Source: Spinacia oleracea
Lineage: Eukaryota > Streptophyta > Magnoliopsida > Caryophyllales > Amaranthaceae
DNA: 64,000 nt
Assembly: GCF_020520425.1 (NCBI RefSeq)
Contig: NC_079490.1
Span: 124,454,715 to 124,518,714, forward strand
Direction of reading: 5' to 3'
In this document: positions 23,525 through 34,739 of the stretch, piece by piece
Position numbering within the stretch: position 1 is the first letter of the stretch
How the letters are laid out: every line of letters starts with the position of its first letter
The notes under the pieces: generated by a model
What the model was told of the DNA's origin: nothing
The model's database searches: none
The model's input: only the letters and a program-made list of their open reading frames with translations
Translations under genes and position numbers: made by a program

Positions 23525-24599
23525 TTTAAGATGAAGCTAGAGATATATATATTTTCTAATTAATTAACCTGGGAGCACTGTTTAATGGTCGACATAAATT
23601 AAAAATAACTAACTAACAAGACTAATTATATTGTGCCTTCAAGTTTCTAATCACAAAAATAAGATTATATATTTGATTAGGTGAAGTCTTACACCAACTT
23701 TGTCATTCTATACTATAACATAACATTAACCGGATTTTTCTTTTGATAGGAGATCAGCAGACAACTAGAACCATAATTTAATCCTGTTATTGCAATCTGT
23801 GATTCCAATGGTATAGTTTAGGTACAAGTTATTTTTTTTTTAAAAAATCAAAAAACTATATTCTAGCTAAAATATCATAACCAATTATGGGAAATGACTC
23901 GTTATCCATGTTTAATACACTTGTTATGCGGAGTATATTCTTATTAGGTCATACACGTACCAAAACAAATCACAAAAACTAAATTACTCTACATATAACT
24001 AGATAACATTAGTCGTCCTTAAACATGGTTATTGTGTAGGATATAATTATTTTTTTCTACTTAAGGTTAAAAAGAGTTTAATGGATAAACTTGTAAACAG
24101 GTTATAAACCCAATAATCAGCTTGAATCCTACTCTCCAAGCTAAGAATTGAAGTAACCTCACTAAAGAAATCAAGTATTATTATCGATCAACATAATAAT
24201 AATATTATACTTTGACCCCTCAGATGGTGATGAGACATTAAACCATCACTTTATCTCTACTTGAATTTGTCTACCCATGTTAGATATCTATAGTAGCCTA
24301 ATCATCTTTTATTGGCTATTTTTGTGGAAGCTAATACTTGTATCAAGAATGACATTGGTGATTATCCACGTACACGCTATTACAATGTTACACCCACCAT
24401 CGAAACCAAAATTAAATTACACGGTGAATATTTGATCCTTCCTGTCATGTGCTGCCTATTTCCAAGGTCTAATTACGTTATTCACTAGGATCACAGCCCC
24501 GTTGGATCACTAGTCAAGGCTACCCGGTAAATTTGGTAGGCTAAATGTGCTACGGAAATGGCTAAGGAAGTTGCAAGCAAGAGTGTTTGGAATTGCTTG
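23525..24599. other. AT-rich DNA, no gene seen
   Basis: No coding sequence or element ends recognised over about 1.1 kb. Confidence 0.35.
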
Positions 24600-24900
24600 A
24601 GAGTGTTTACCAATATGTTTCCTGTTGTACAAATGAATGAGACATTCTATTTATAGGTACCCAAGTCCCTACACCCTTCTACTCTAGAACATTCTACACT
24701 GCTCTTTAGAAGGAAGAGCCTACATGATTCTAGATTGTTCCCACCTTCAAGGGAACTTCCTATACAATGAGGTATCTAGAAACCTCTATGCTAATTTGTA
24801 CAGCAAGATTATATACTCACCCTAGCTAGAACCTTCTAGAAACAACTAAGCTAGAATGCTCAAGACCCACTCGGAGCACTGTAGAACCTTTCGGTGCACT
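24600..24900 (-). promoter_or_regulatory. LTR-like promoter with heat-shock elements
   Basis: Read on the minus strand, a cluster of heat-shock elements is followed by a TATA box CTATAAATAG (24656-24647) and then a leader-like stretch. HSEs: GAACCTTCTAGAA at 24829-24841 (three perfect alternating GAA/TTC units), TTCTAGATTGTTC at 24728-24740 (one mismatch), GAACATTC at 24687-24694. The layout resembles the U3 region of heat-responsive Copia elements. I could not define TG/CA ends, a primer site or a second LTR, so it may be a solo or partial LTR. Confidence 0.45.
24829..24841. promoter_or_regulatory. Perfect three-unit heat-shock element
   Basis: GAACCTTCTAGAA fits nGAAnnTTCnnGAAn exactly, the binding site of a heat-shock factor trimer. 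It lies about 170 bp upstream of the minus-strand TATA box. Confidence 0.55.
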
Positions 24901-25469
24901 ACCGAGAATGTTGCTCCACCAGCCCATTTTCCGGGCCTCAAACACAAAATATGGCCTAACCATCATCTTTACTGGCCCAAAATACGTGGGATCCCCAAGT
25001 TTCAGCGTATTTGGATATCGTTCGGTCTCCCAAACGATCCATTATTACGTTAGTGTCATGTGGGTGTTGACTAGGAACCTCCCCCTATTAAAAAAAATCC
25101 TCTATAGAGGGTAGGCCCTCCTCATGGCTGCTGCCCAGGCACACCCCTGCTGCCTAGCATGCATGCTTCGTATGCGCCCAGTGCCAGCGCCCATGTTCGT
25201 GCACCCGATTCATTTTTCTGCCTCGCCAACCCACGCGACCCAATTTTCGATAGAACATCACGTTGTCCGGTGGTGCCCAACGACTTTCCTGCCACCCTTC
25301 GCGGCACACCGTGATGCCTTGCTATGCTAGATGTATTCCATGCTGCAGCATGCGATGGTGTGGGAGACCATCCGGGATACTCCGCTCTCTAATTATCAAC
25401 ACTATGAAGTGACAACCACCCTCGATCTCGATATCAGGTTCCGTCGTAGGAATGTAAGCCTGGTCATCT

Positions 25470-28212
25470 TCTAAATCTTACTCGTGCTTTAAGGTTTCAG
25501 GCAAAGTTGTGAAATTTTTGGGTTGAATATGTTGTAACTACGGTTTATTTGATTAATAGGACACCAATTCCTCTTTTAGATGGTAAGACACCTCATGAGT
25601 GCTTGTTTTTCCAGATTCCTTCGTATGATAGTGTTCGTATTTTTGGGTGATTATGTTATCCGCGCAGCTAATCAACTTTGGGTTCAGGATAAGTTTGATT
25701 CTCGGTCTCGGAAGTGTAATTTTGTTGGTTAACCATTTGATAAGAAAGGATGGTGTATGTACGATTTGGAGACTAATAAATACTTTGTGAGTCGTGACGT
25801 ACAATTTTTTGAGAATCAATTTCCTTGTCTTGTGTCGCTTCTCGATGAAGAACCTTTGCAGTGGGAGAAGCATTTTGCGTCGCCACCGGCATGGAATGAC
25901 GAGTCGTATGATGCTATGGATGGTTTAGTGATTATGAGTGTCGGAGGGTCTGCCTTATCCGATGGGTCGACTAATGTGAGTGGTATGGAAGACACTATTG
26001 TTGTGCCTAATTTCATATGTGAGCAAGTGCACGAGCAGACTACGTAGTTGGGCGAGGTGAGGTGATGCTCAAGCATAGCTAGGCGATGAGGCGAGGCGTA
26101 ACATAGGAACGGGTAGGATCTGAGGCGAGGTGAGTTGGAAAGCGTATTGAGGTGTTAGCACGGTCGCAACCTTGTGAGGCCAGCAGCATACGCGCTATGC
26201 AGGGCAGCAGCATGCCTGTAGTGCAGGGCAGTGGAGGACGCAACACACTCTTGGGCGATGGTACTTCCATTGCCGAACAATTGATTGACGATGAGATGAT
26301 TACTTCAACACCCTTAAATTTGAAAGGGAGTTCTTCTAGGGTCTCAGATAATGTTACTATTACATATACTTCTGCTCTTGGTCGTGGTCATCGTACAAAA
26401 ATGTCGTTAAAGTTGTGTTCGTATGTTACGAATAATGTCATTACTGAAAATATAAACCCTACTACATCATTTGTTGTCCTTCTCCGACCACGTTCTCCAA
26501 GTACACCTTTTTATATAGCTTGTTATATTGAATACGATAAATTTTCTGTGAGACACAAGTGTTTTTTGATGGCTACTACGAAAGGGAAGGAACCAACTTC
26601 TTTAAAGAAGTAGTTAAGCACCTAATTGGAAAAAAGCAATGCATGAGGATATTTATGCTTATTAATGTATTGGTACCTGGAATGTAGAATATCTTCCTCC
26701 AGGTAAAAATGGTATTGGTAGTGATTGGGTGCATAAAATAAAATATTAAAAACCTAAAGTTGAACATCTTAAAGGACGTTTAGTTGTCTATGGTAATAGG
26801 CAGGTTGAAGGTGATTATAATGAGACTTTTTCCCCTGTGAAAAAATTGGGCACTATTCGTTTGTTTCTGGTCGTTGCGGTGACTATGAATTGGGAGTTGT
26901 ACAAGATGGATGTTCAAAATGCCTTTCTACATGGATATTAGGAAGAAGAGGTATATATGAAACTTACACCGGGTTATAGTACTCATACTCCTAAAAACGT
27001 ATACGGGTTGCGAAAGTCATTATAAAACAGGCCCCGACACAGTGTTTGCAAAGTTGATGAGTTCTTTGAGAGCATTTGGTTTCAAACCATCATACACAGA
27101 CTACTAGTTGTTTAGTTATGTCCAGGGAGGTATTTCTTTGCATGTTCTTATTTACGTTGACGATCTGATTATTACAAACTCATCTCATGACGCGATTGTG
27201 CGTTTTAGAGCTCATTTGAGCATCTATTTTCATTAAAAGATCTACGAATACTAAAATAATCTTTGGGTATTGAAATTTCTCGTAGCCTGGAGGTAGTTTT
27301 TTTATGTCCACCTAAGTACTCTCTGAATATTTTTACGGAATCCGAAATGTTGGGATGTAATCCTATTAATACACCTGTGAAGAAAAATCATCGTCCTGCC
27401 CATACCTCTGGCGATTCTTTTGAGCATACGGACGAGTATTGTCGATTAGTTGGTTGTCTTGTGCATCTGTCAGTTACTCGTCCTGGGTTGATTTATTTTG
27501 TTCATGGTCTAGCCAATTTTGAGTTGCCCCTACTCCCGGATTGGGATACCACCCTTCGTGTCCTGCGATACCTTAAGGGTAGTCCAGGTAAGGTATTTTG
27601 TTACGTCCTATGTTAGACATGAATTTGACGACATTTTGAGATAGTGATTTGGCGGTATGTCTGTTGACTCGTTGTTCGTCGACAGGTTATTTGGTAATTT
27701 TGGGGCGTTCTCCTGGAAAATAATGAAACGACATGTTGTGTCTCATTCGTCTGCTGAAGTTGAGTATCATTCTATGGTCGTGCATTCCAAGCATATAAGA
27801 TTATTTTGTGATAGTCAGTCTTCCCTACATATTGCTAAGAATCAAACTTTTCATGATCGTACTAAACATATCGAGATAGATTGTTATTTTGTTCGTGATG
27901 ACATTTTAAAGGATAATCCTTTTTACGTCATTTGTTCCTACAGGTCACCAGTTAGCGGACATTTTGGTGATCGCGCTTGGAAGATAAAAGTTTGGGTTTC
28001 TTTTGTGCAAGTTGGACATTCGTAATCTACATGCTCCAACTTAGGAGAGTATTAGTAACTATATTGTATATTAGAATTCCTAGTGTATGTAAAGTTTCCT
28101 ACTGTTAATACGTTTATAATTTAGGAGATTATGTGGTGTTAGGTTTGTAATCGTGTATTTTAAACAAATCAATAATAATATACGAAAGGCAAAGTCGTTT
28201 TCTTCTAATCTT
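25470..28212 (+). mobile_element. Copia-type retrotransposon remnant, 5'-truncated
   Basis: Begins inside the integrase (near 25480) and ends with a 3' LTR-like segment. Gag, protease and the N-terminal integrase are absent. After the RNase H remnant comes a purine-rich stretch (AACTTAGGAGAG, about 28038) and TATTAGTAACTATATTG, probably a mutated LTR start, running to about 28212. No 5' LTR was found upstream. Order integrase, reverse transcriptase, RNase H identifies Copia rather than Ty3. Confidence 0.75.
25480..28025 (+). pseudogene. Copia pol remnant (integrase end, RT, RNase H)
   Basis: Recognisable pieces: TPIPLLDGKTPHECLF near 25560 and YDLETNKYFVSRDVQFFE at about 25760 (end of integrase); an acidic/Ser-rich linker to 26600; RT blocks including MDVQNAFLHGY near 26910 and catalytic YVDDL at 27153-27167; LVGCLVHLSVTRPGLIY near 27450 and LRVLRYLKGSPGKVF near 27560; the RNase H block HSSAEVEYHSM near 27750. 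There are many stops and frameshifts, for example TGA near 25650 and several between 26600 and 27260. A GC-rich stretch at 26045-26140 interrupts the linker. Confidence 0.8.
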
Positions 28213-29377
28213 CTTTGAGATTTACAATATAGGTCGAAATTTGTTATGAAAAGAAAATTTAAAAAAATCTTTTGCCACTCCCCCTAAACCCCTGGAATTT
28301 CTTATATGCACTCAGCCACCCAAGAATAATATGCACTCCCTCATAGAAACAGTGTCACTATCATATGTTCATGTGTAATGTATGTGAGCAGGAAATTAAA
28401 ATATGAGGGGTGCATCAGGGTGAATAATGAATAATAGATGCTCTCTTAAATCCCTAGCTACACACGATTCAAGGATTTTCTTCATTGCAACTTCTCCTCC
28501 ATGTAAGATTCATCAAAAGATACGTGCACAGCTGTCAAAACAGTTCTTCGAGTCGGGTTCGTGTCTGGTCATCTCGGGTCTTGGGTCATGATTTAGTCGG
28601 GTCATATTATCACCCGGGTGCAAGTTGGGTTCAGGTCAGGTTCGGCCAGGTTTATTATTTTTGGGGTCATATCAGGTTATTTTTTTTTTTCGGTATAGGT
28701 CGGATTCGGGTCGGGTTCAGGTCGGGTCTTTTTCTAGTCAAGTACAATTTCAGTACGGTCTTAACGAGTCATGTTTGAGTCAGACTTGTAGCAGTTAATT
28801 TTTGATTTTGGTCAACTTCGGATCGGATAATTATCGGGTTAGTTAAAATTCAGGTCGATTTCACTATCGGACACGGGTTAAGACCGGGTCCGATAACTAT
28901 CAGATCTAGTCAAGCTTTAACCTTATGATCAACTTTTATAAATTTTGTTTAATTTGGTTTAACTCTTTTCACTTGTTCTAGGTTAGATAACTATAAAAGT
29001 CACCATTGATGCTCCACGTCTCTGAACACAATCGTCATCTCTATCGACCATTGTCGTTCCACATGAACCCAACCAGGAGCTTCATTGATGAATTATGATG
29101 TTGCGATGACAATTAGAAAAAAAATACAAATTTTCCGGCGATATTAGGTATTAATTATATGAGTTAAGAAGATTGCCAAAAAAAAAATTGTTGCCGGAAT
29201 GAATGGTTTCCGGCGAGTATGTATGGACTCCGGAGGAGGGGAAGGGGGAGATGAGGGGGTGGGGTGAAAAAATATGATTGGAGGGGGTAAGTTTTTATAA
29301 GGACAAATTTGTACTTTCACTTCAATAATGCGAGCGATATTAACGTACGCGGATGTGGAATAAACGATACATAAAAA
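28213..29377. repeat. Intergenic DNA with degenerate GGGTC/GGGTT repeats
   Basis: No gene seen. From about 28545 to 28890 the plus strand is rich in irregular TCGGGTC, CGGGTT and AGGTC units, an imprecise minisatellite. A G-rich patch lies at 29215-29290. Confidence 0.4.
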
Positions 29378-29813
29378 TCTATTACTATATACTAAAAGAG
29401 ACACCAGGAATGACACGTGTCAATTCCTGGTGCGATTTTTTCCCGCCAAAAACACTTTCCTAAAAGAGTGTATATGTTTTATTTTATTTTATTTTTATTC
29501 TCTACCTTTTTTTTATAAACTATTTATGTATGGAAACAAAATTTAGTTTATAAATTATGGCAATAATAGGTACTTACGTAATAATAATTATTCTAAATTG
29601 GTAATATTTTAGTCAAATCTCTATATTAAAAATAGAAAATATATCACTCAATATTTTGGTCAAATTACCATATTAGCTTTTAAATATGCATATTAGATGA
29701 ATAAATTTAAACGAGTATGTTGAAAATGTTATAACTATGCAGTAGTTGGGGAAATATTCAGTTAAATATTTTGTGAAAAAATGATCAAAATTTGTGTGTG
29801 CACGGGATCTAAT
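29378..29813 (+). mobile_element. Non-autonomous Helitron E
   Basis: Begins TCTATTACTATATACTAAAA after A (29377) and ends GATCTAAT before T (29814), with GTGTGTGCACGGG just inside the 3' end. Length is 436 bp. Near the 5' end is the inverted pair ACCAGGAATGACACG/CGTGTCAATTCCTGGT (29402-29431). Confidence 0.65.
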
Positions 29814-29821
29814 TTAGTCTA

Positions 29822-30434
29822 TCTATATAATATACTAAAAGAGAGGAAATCAATGTGGTGATGACAAATGTCACTCATTGATTGACCTCTCTTATAGATA
29901 TAAAAAAATTAAAAATAAAATAAAATTCTTGATTCTATAATTATTTTGTTAACATTTACCTCAAAAATATATTTGATTCTCTTTTCCTCAAAATAAAAAA
30001 AGATTACATTCTATACATAGGGAATATATTTTTAAATTATAAGTATATCTTTTCTATATTTGGTAACAAATATAACCGATATAAGATTATCTTTTTTATA
30101 AAAAAACATTAATCCATTATACGGAGTACATTGTTTATAAAAAATTAAGAGTAGTCTACTTATTTGTATTTCATGCGTACATAATTAGAACGCAAATAAA
30201 TTAGAAAATCAATCAAGTATGAATAAGAGTGTATAAAATAAATTACAATAGTACTCTATAATATTTTAACAGCTAAATGCGATAATTATAAAAAGTCATT
30301 GATTGTACTATTTTGTACGTAGTATATTTAACAACTTAATGAGATAATTATAATCGTCATTGATTATACTATTTTATACGTAGTACATTTAGAAAATAAA
30401 TTCGATAATTATCACCGCCATTGATAGTATTTAC
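29822..30434 (+). mobile_element. Helitron-like 5' end, 3' end missing
   Basis: TCTATATAATATACTAAAAG after A (29821) looks like a Helitron start eight bases after Helitron E. No CTRRT 3' end appears before CACTA-1 begins at 30435. Related starts (ACTAAAAGAGAGG ... TGACAAAT) recur near 57470 and 57690. Confidence 0.4.
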
Positions 30435-30454
30435 CACTACAAGAAATTGATTAA

Positions 30455-30830
30455 TTACCGACCACAAAAAGTGGTTGGTAAAACGCGAAAAACGGTTGGT
30501 AAAAGATTTTGCGACCGCCAACGGTAGCAAAAAGGGGGTCAGTGTTCACCTGGACGGTAATTTAGGAAACTCCGACTGGAAGGCGGTCGCTAAAATTTAT
30601 CGACAGAAATAGCGACCGCTAAGGCCGTCACTAATTTAGTGAACGCTTAGGCAGTCACTAATTTAGCGACCGCCAAGACGGTCACTAAATTAGCGACTGC
30701 AAAGGCGGTCACTAATTTAGCGACCGCCAAGACGGTCACTAAATTAGCGACTGCAAAGGGGGTCACTAATTTAGTGACTGCAAAGGCGGTCACTAAATTA
30801 GTGACTGCCTTTGCGGTCGGTAATTATGCA
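30455..30830. repeat. CACTA-1 left subterminal repeats
   Basis: Repeats of the form TTAGCGACCGCCAAGACGGTCACTAA, written here by its core GCGACCGC and GGTCACTAA, spaced about 26-50 bp and in both orientations. In CACTA elements such arrays bind the TnpA-type protein. The right array is at 50380-50640. Confidence 0.75.
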
Positions 30831-31069
30831 AATATCACTTGCAGTCAATTTAATTTATATATGCCTGTATACATACGAACTTATATAAATTCTGTAAAAT
30901 CGTATGAAACCTGCTCGATGTTATAATATTAAACCTGTTCAAAGTCATACAACAAATATTCATATATAATACACATAATGTTGTTTAAACATGTTAATAC
31001 ATTCATAATATATAGGACTCAAAAAGAAAAGTTGCAACTAGATCAAACTCATACAAGAATACTAACTAC

Positions 31070-34000
31070 CTAACACAAAGGTGTCCCCCCGCCGGTTGGA
31101 TCTCGAGGGTCCTGCGACTGCGAGAAAGGAAAACCAGTACACTGACTGAACATCCTCTCGTAAGACTCCATTGCCTTTTTCATCTTGGCGACACATTCTT
31201 CTCTCTCTTGTCTCTCCCTTTCTCTCTCTTGTCTCTCCCTTTCTATCTCCCTTTGATGCTCTAGTTGCTCTGCTTCTCTTTCTTCTCTCTCCCTTTGCCT
31301 CAAAAGAAGATCGTCCTCCATAGCCTTTAACATCTGAGTTTTTGTTGTTTCAAGCTCAATGGATTTTTGAGTCAACTGTTGTTGAGTCTCTTCCGAACGT
31401 GTTGAGATTTGAGAATAAATAGATGGGGTGTATGAGCTAAAAGAACTACCACCCCTTCTAGATGGTGCAAAGTATAGAGAGTCTCCACTCCCCAGCCCGG
31501 GGACCTTTCCCTTCTTTCTAATCAATTTAAGCACATTTAAGTCATATTTGGTCGATATAGGTCATATATCGACCAAATAAGGAATTTTCGCTCCCATTTT
31601 TCAACAAAAAGAAGTAAGGGCTGATTTTAAACTTAAAACATGTTTTATAAGCTTAGTTTGAACTTGCTAAGACACATTCAAATGTATTTACTCACATCTA
31701 AGGCTTATTTGGTCGTTATAGGTCATATTTTGCCTAAAATGTCATTTTCTCGCCCAACATTGAACTAAGGAACCAAACTTGTCATTTCAAACCATTTACA
31801 TGTTTTATGTGGCATATTCAAGGTTTTTAAAACTGATTCTAATCAATTTAAGCACATTTATGTCATATTTGGTCGATATAGGTCATATATCGACCAATTA
31901 AGGCATTTTCGCTACCATTTTTCAACTAAAAGAACTAAGGGCTGATTTTAAACTTAAAACATGTTTCATAAGATTAGTTTGAACTTGCTAAGACAAATTC
32001 AAATGTATTTACTCACACCTAAGGCTTATTTGGTCGTTATAGGTCATATTTTGCCTAAAATGTCATTTTCTCGCCCAACTTTGAGCTAAGGAACCAAACT
32101 TGTCATTTTAAACCATTTACATGTTTTATGTGGCATATTAAAGGTTTTTAAAACTGATTCTAATCAAATTAAGCACATTTATGTCATATTTGGTCGATAT
32201 AGGTCATATATCGACCAAATAAGGCATTTTCGCTCCCATTTTTCAACTAAAAGAACTAAGGGCTGATTTTAAACTTAAAACATGTTTCATAAGCTTAGTT
32301 TGAACTTGCTAAGACACATTCAAATGTATTTACTCACATCTAAGGCTTATTTGGTCGTTATAGGTCACATGTTGCCTAAAATGTCATTTTCTCGCCCAAC
32401 TTTGAGCTAAGGAACCAAACTTGTCATTTCAAACCATTTACATGTTTTATGTGGCATATTCAAGGTTTCTAAAACTGATTCTAATCAATTTCAGCACATT
32501 TAAGTCATATTTGGTCGATATAGGTCATATATCGACCAAATAAGGCATTTTTGCTCCCATTTTTGAACTAAAAGAACTAAGGGCTGATTTTAAACTTAAA
32601 ACGTGTTTCATAAGCTTAGTTTGAAGTTGCTAAGACACATTCAAATGTATTTACTCACATCTAAGGCTTATTTGGTCGTTATAGGTCATATTTTGCCTAA
32701 AATGTCATTTTCTCGCCCAACTTTGAGCTAAGGAACCAAACTTGTCATTTCAAACCATTTACATGTTTTATGTGGCATATTCAAGGTTTCTAAAACTGAT
32801 TCTAATCAATTTAAGCACATTTAAGTCATATTTGGTCGATATAGGTCATATATCGACCAAATAAGGCATTCGCTCCCATTTTTCAACTAAAAGAACTAAG
32901 GGCTGATTTTAAACTTAAAACGTGTTTCATAAGCTTAGTTTGAACTTGCTAAGACAAATTCAAATGTATTTACTCACACCTAAGGCTTATTTGGTCGTTA
33001 TAGGTCATATTTTGCCTAAAATGTCATTTTCTCGCCCAACTTTGAGCTAAGGAACCAAACTTGTCATTTTAAACCATTTACATGTTTTATGTGGCATATT
33101 AAAGGTTTCTAAAACTGATTCTAATCAATTTAAGCACATATAAGTCATATTTGGTCGATATAGGTCATATATCGACCAAATAAGGCATTTTCGCTCCCAT
33201 TTTTCAACTAAAAGAACTAAGGGCTGATTTTAAACTTAAAACATGTTTCATAAGCTTAGTTTGAACTTGCTAAGACACATTCAAATGTATTTACTCACAT
33301 CTAAGGCTTATTTGGTCGTTATAGGTCACATGTTGCCTAAAATGTCATTTTCTCGCCCAACTTTGAGCTAAGGAACCAAACTTGTCATTTCAAACCATTT
33401 ACATGTTTTATGTGGCATATTCAAGGTTTCTAAAACTGATTCTAATCAATTTAAGCACATTTAAGTCATATTTGGTCGATATAGGTTATATATCGACCAA
33501 ATAAGGCATTTTCGCTCCCATTTTTCAACTAAAAGAACTAAGGGCTGATTTTAAACTTAAAACGTGTTTCATAAGCTTAGTTTGAACTTGCTAAGACACA
33601 TTCAACTGTATTTACTCACATTTAAGAAATAAGAATAATAGTAAGTTACCTTTATTTGCTTTGCTTTTCTACTACACGGGACTTTCCCTTTACCCGGTAC
33701 TTCCTTCGTGTGTGTCTTCAAATATAAGTCACCAGCTGTAGGCATCACACCTCCACTTTCCTTTGCCTAATTATACAAGTAATTTGTGTAAATAATCAAA
33801 TTAGTAACAACGTTAAATGAAATTTAGTTACATTATTAAACTTACCATTTTCTTTGCAGCCTCAATTGTGGAAATGGAACCTTGGAAATGTGATGGTTCA
33901 ACTTTGTTGGTTAATGAACCCCCTCTTCTATTTTTCTTAGCCTGCTCAGATCTTTTCTTGAATTCATCATCATCCACGTACTTCATCATATCTGCATGCA

Positions 34001-34739
34001 CTTTCTCAGACATCCAATCTGGCTTCTTTCCATTACTCTTTCTTGTTGTTTGGTAGTGGATGTACTTAATTCGTTTATATGCATTTGCATGGTAATCATG
34101 CACAGCAAGGTGATAACACTCATGCAACCATTTATAGGTCCTCTACACAAAAGAAAAGAAAAGAAGGGATATTTTGTTATGTTACAATTATAGCAAGTTG
34201 ATAAATAAAAAGTGATACATTACATGATATAAAATTGAATAAACCTTGAACAGAGTGAACCAATGCTCTTTTGTATCCTGGTCAACTTTGGTATAACACG
34301 TCCAAGGACTCTTGAAATATTTCTGGATGACGTTAGTAATATCCTGCGAAATGGAACTGTGATCAAACCTTACATAGTGGAACAGGAAAAAACACAAGTA
34401 ACGTTAGTTTACAAAATTCATACATGAGATAAAATAATTAAAATGTAACTCTAAGTCTTACCAAAGTTCACCCGGTGCCATCCAAATCACTCCAGAATCC
34501 TCAGCTTCTTCATTTTCTTGTGAATCAGGTACCACCTCTTCAGAGTATTCACCTTAAGTTTCGTCATCATCAAAGTAGGTATCCGGTGAGGGTTGGGTCA
34601 CCCGTGTAGTACCTCCACGGCCAGCTCCATGGCCAGCTCCATGGCCACCTCCATGGCCACCTCGACGACCACCTTCACGACCACCTCCACGTGCACCTAA
34701 ACGACTGCGGATGGCTGAATGTTCTCCTCGATTGGACAT
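31070..34739 (-). pseudogene. CACTA-1 tnpA-like gene (plant transposase, Ptta/En/Spm type)
   Basis: Five exons proposed on the minus strand: 34739-34462, about 34373-34244, about 34143-33846, about 33768-33650 and 31513-31070. Exon 1 starts MSNRGEHSAIRSRLG and has a Gly/Arg/His-rich tract. Exon 3 holds KPDWMSEKVHADMMKY and EFKKRSEQAKKNRRG, and exon 4 GDLYLKTHTKE, all hallmarks of the PF03004-type plant transposase. Exon 5 is a charged coiled coil (REREEREAEQLEHQREI). Such proteins bind the subterminal repeats. An in-frame TAA at 34554-34556 interrupts exon 1, so the gene is probably dead. The intron between exons 4 and 5 is over 2 kb and consists mostly of a tandem array. Exon borders 2 to 4 are approximate. 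Confidence 0.65.
31518..33625. repeat. 321-bp tandem array inside a CACTA-1 intron
   Basis: Unit starts (CTAATCAATTTAAGCAC or variant) lie at 31518, 31839, 32160, 32481, 32802, 33121 and 33442, a spacing of 321, 321, 321, 321, 319 and 321 bp. That makes six full units and a partial seventh of about 184 bp. Units are very similar; alternating variants (ATATT versus TTTTG, CACATG versus CATATT) are shared between non-adjacent units. Each unit contains a perfect inverted pair TTGGTCGATATA-GGTCA-TATATCGACCAA, except small changes. The array begins within five bases of the coding exon. Confidence 0.9.

Noticed and set aside
25124-25330. Possible small gene of 68 codons
   Set aside because: GC-rich segment with open frames on both strands and no recognisable motif; may be LTR-like DNA.
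30455-30830. CRISPR-like repeat array
   Set aside because: Repeats are irregular, in both orientations and at CACTA ends in plant DNA; they are transposase-binding subterminal repeats.
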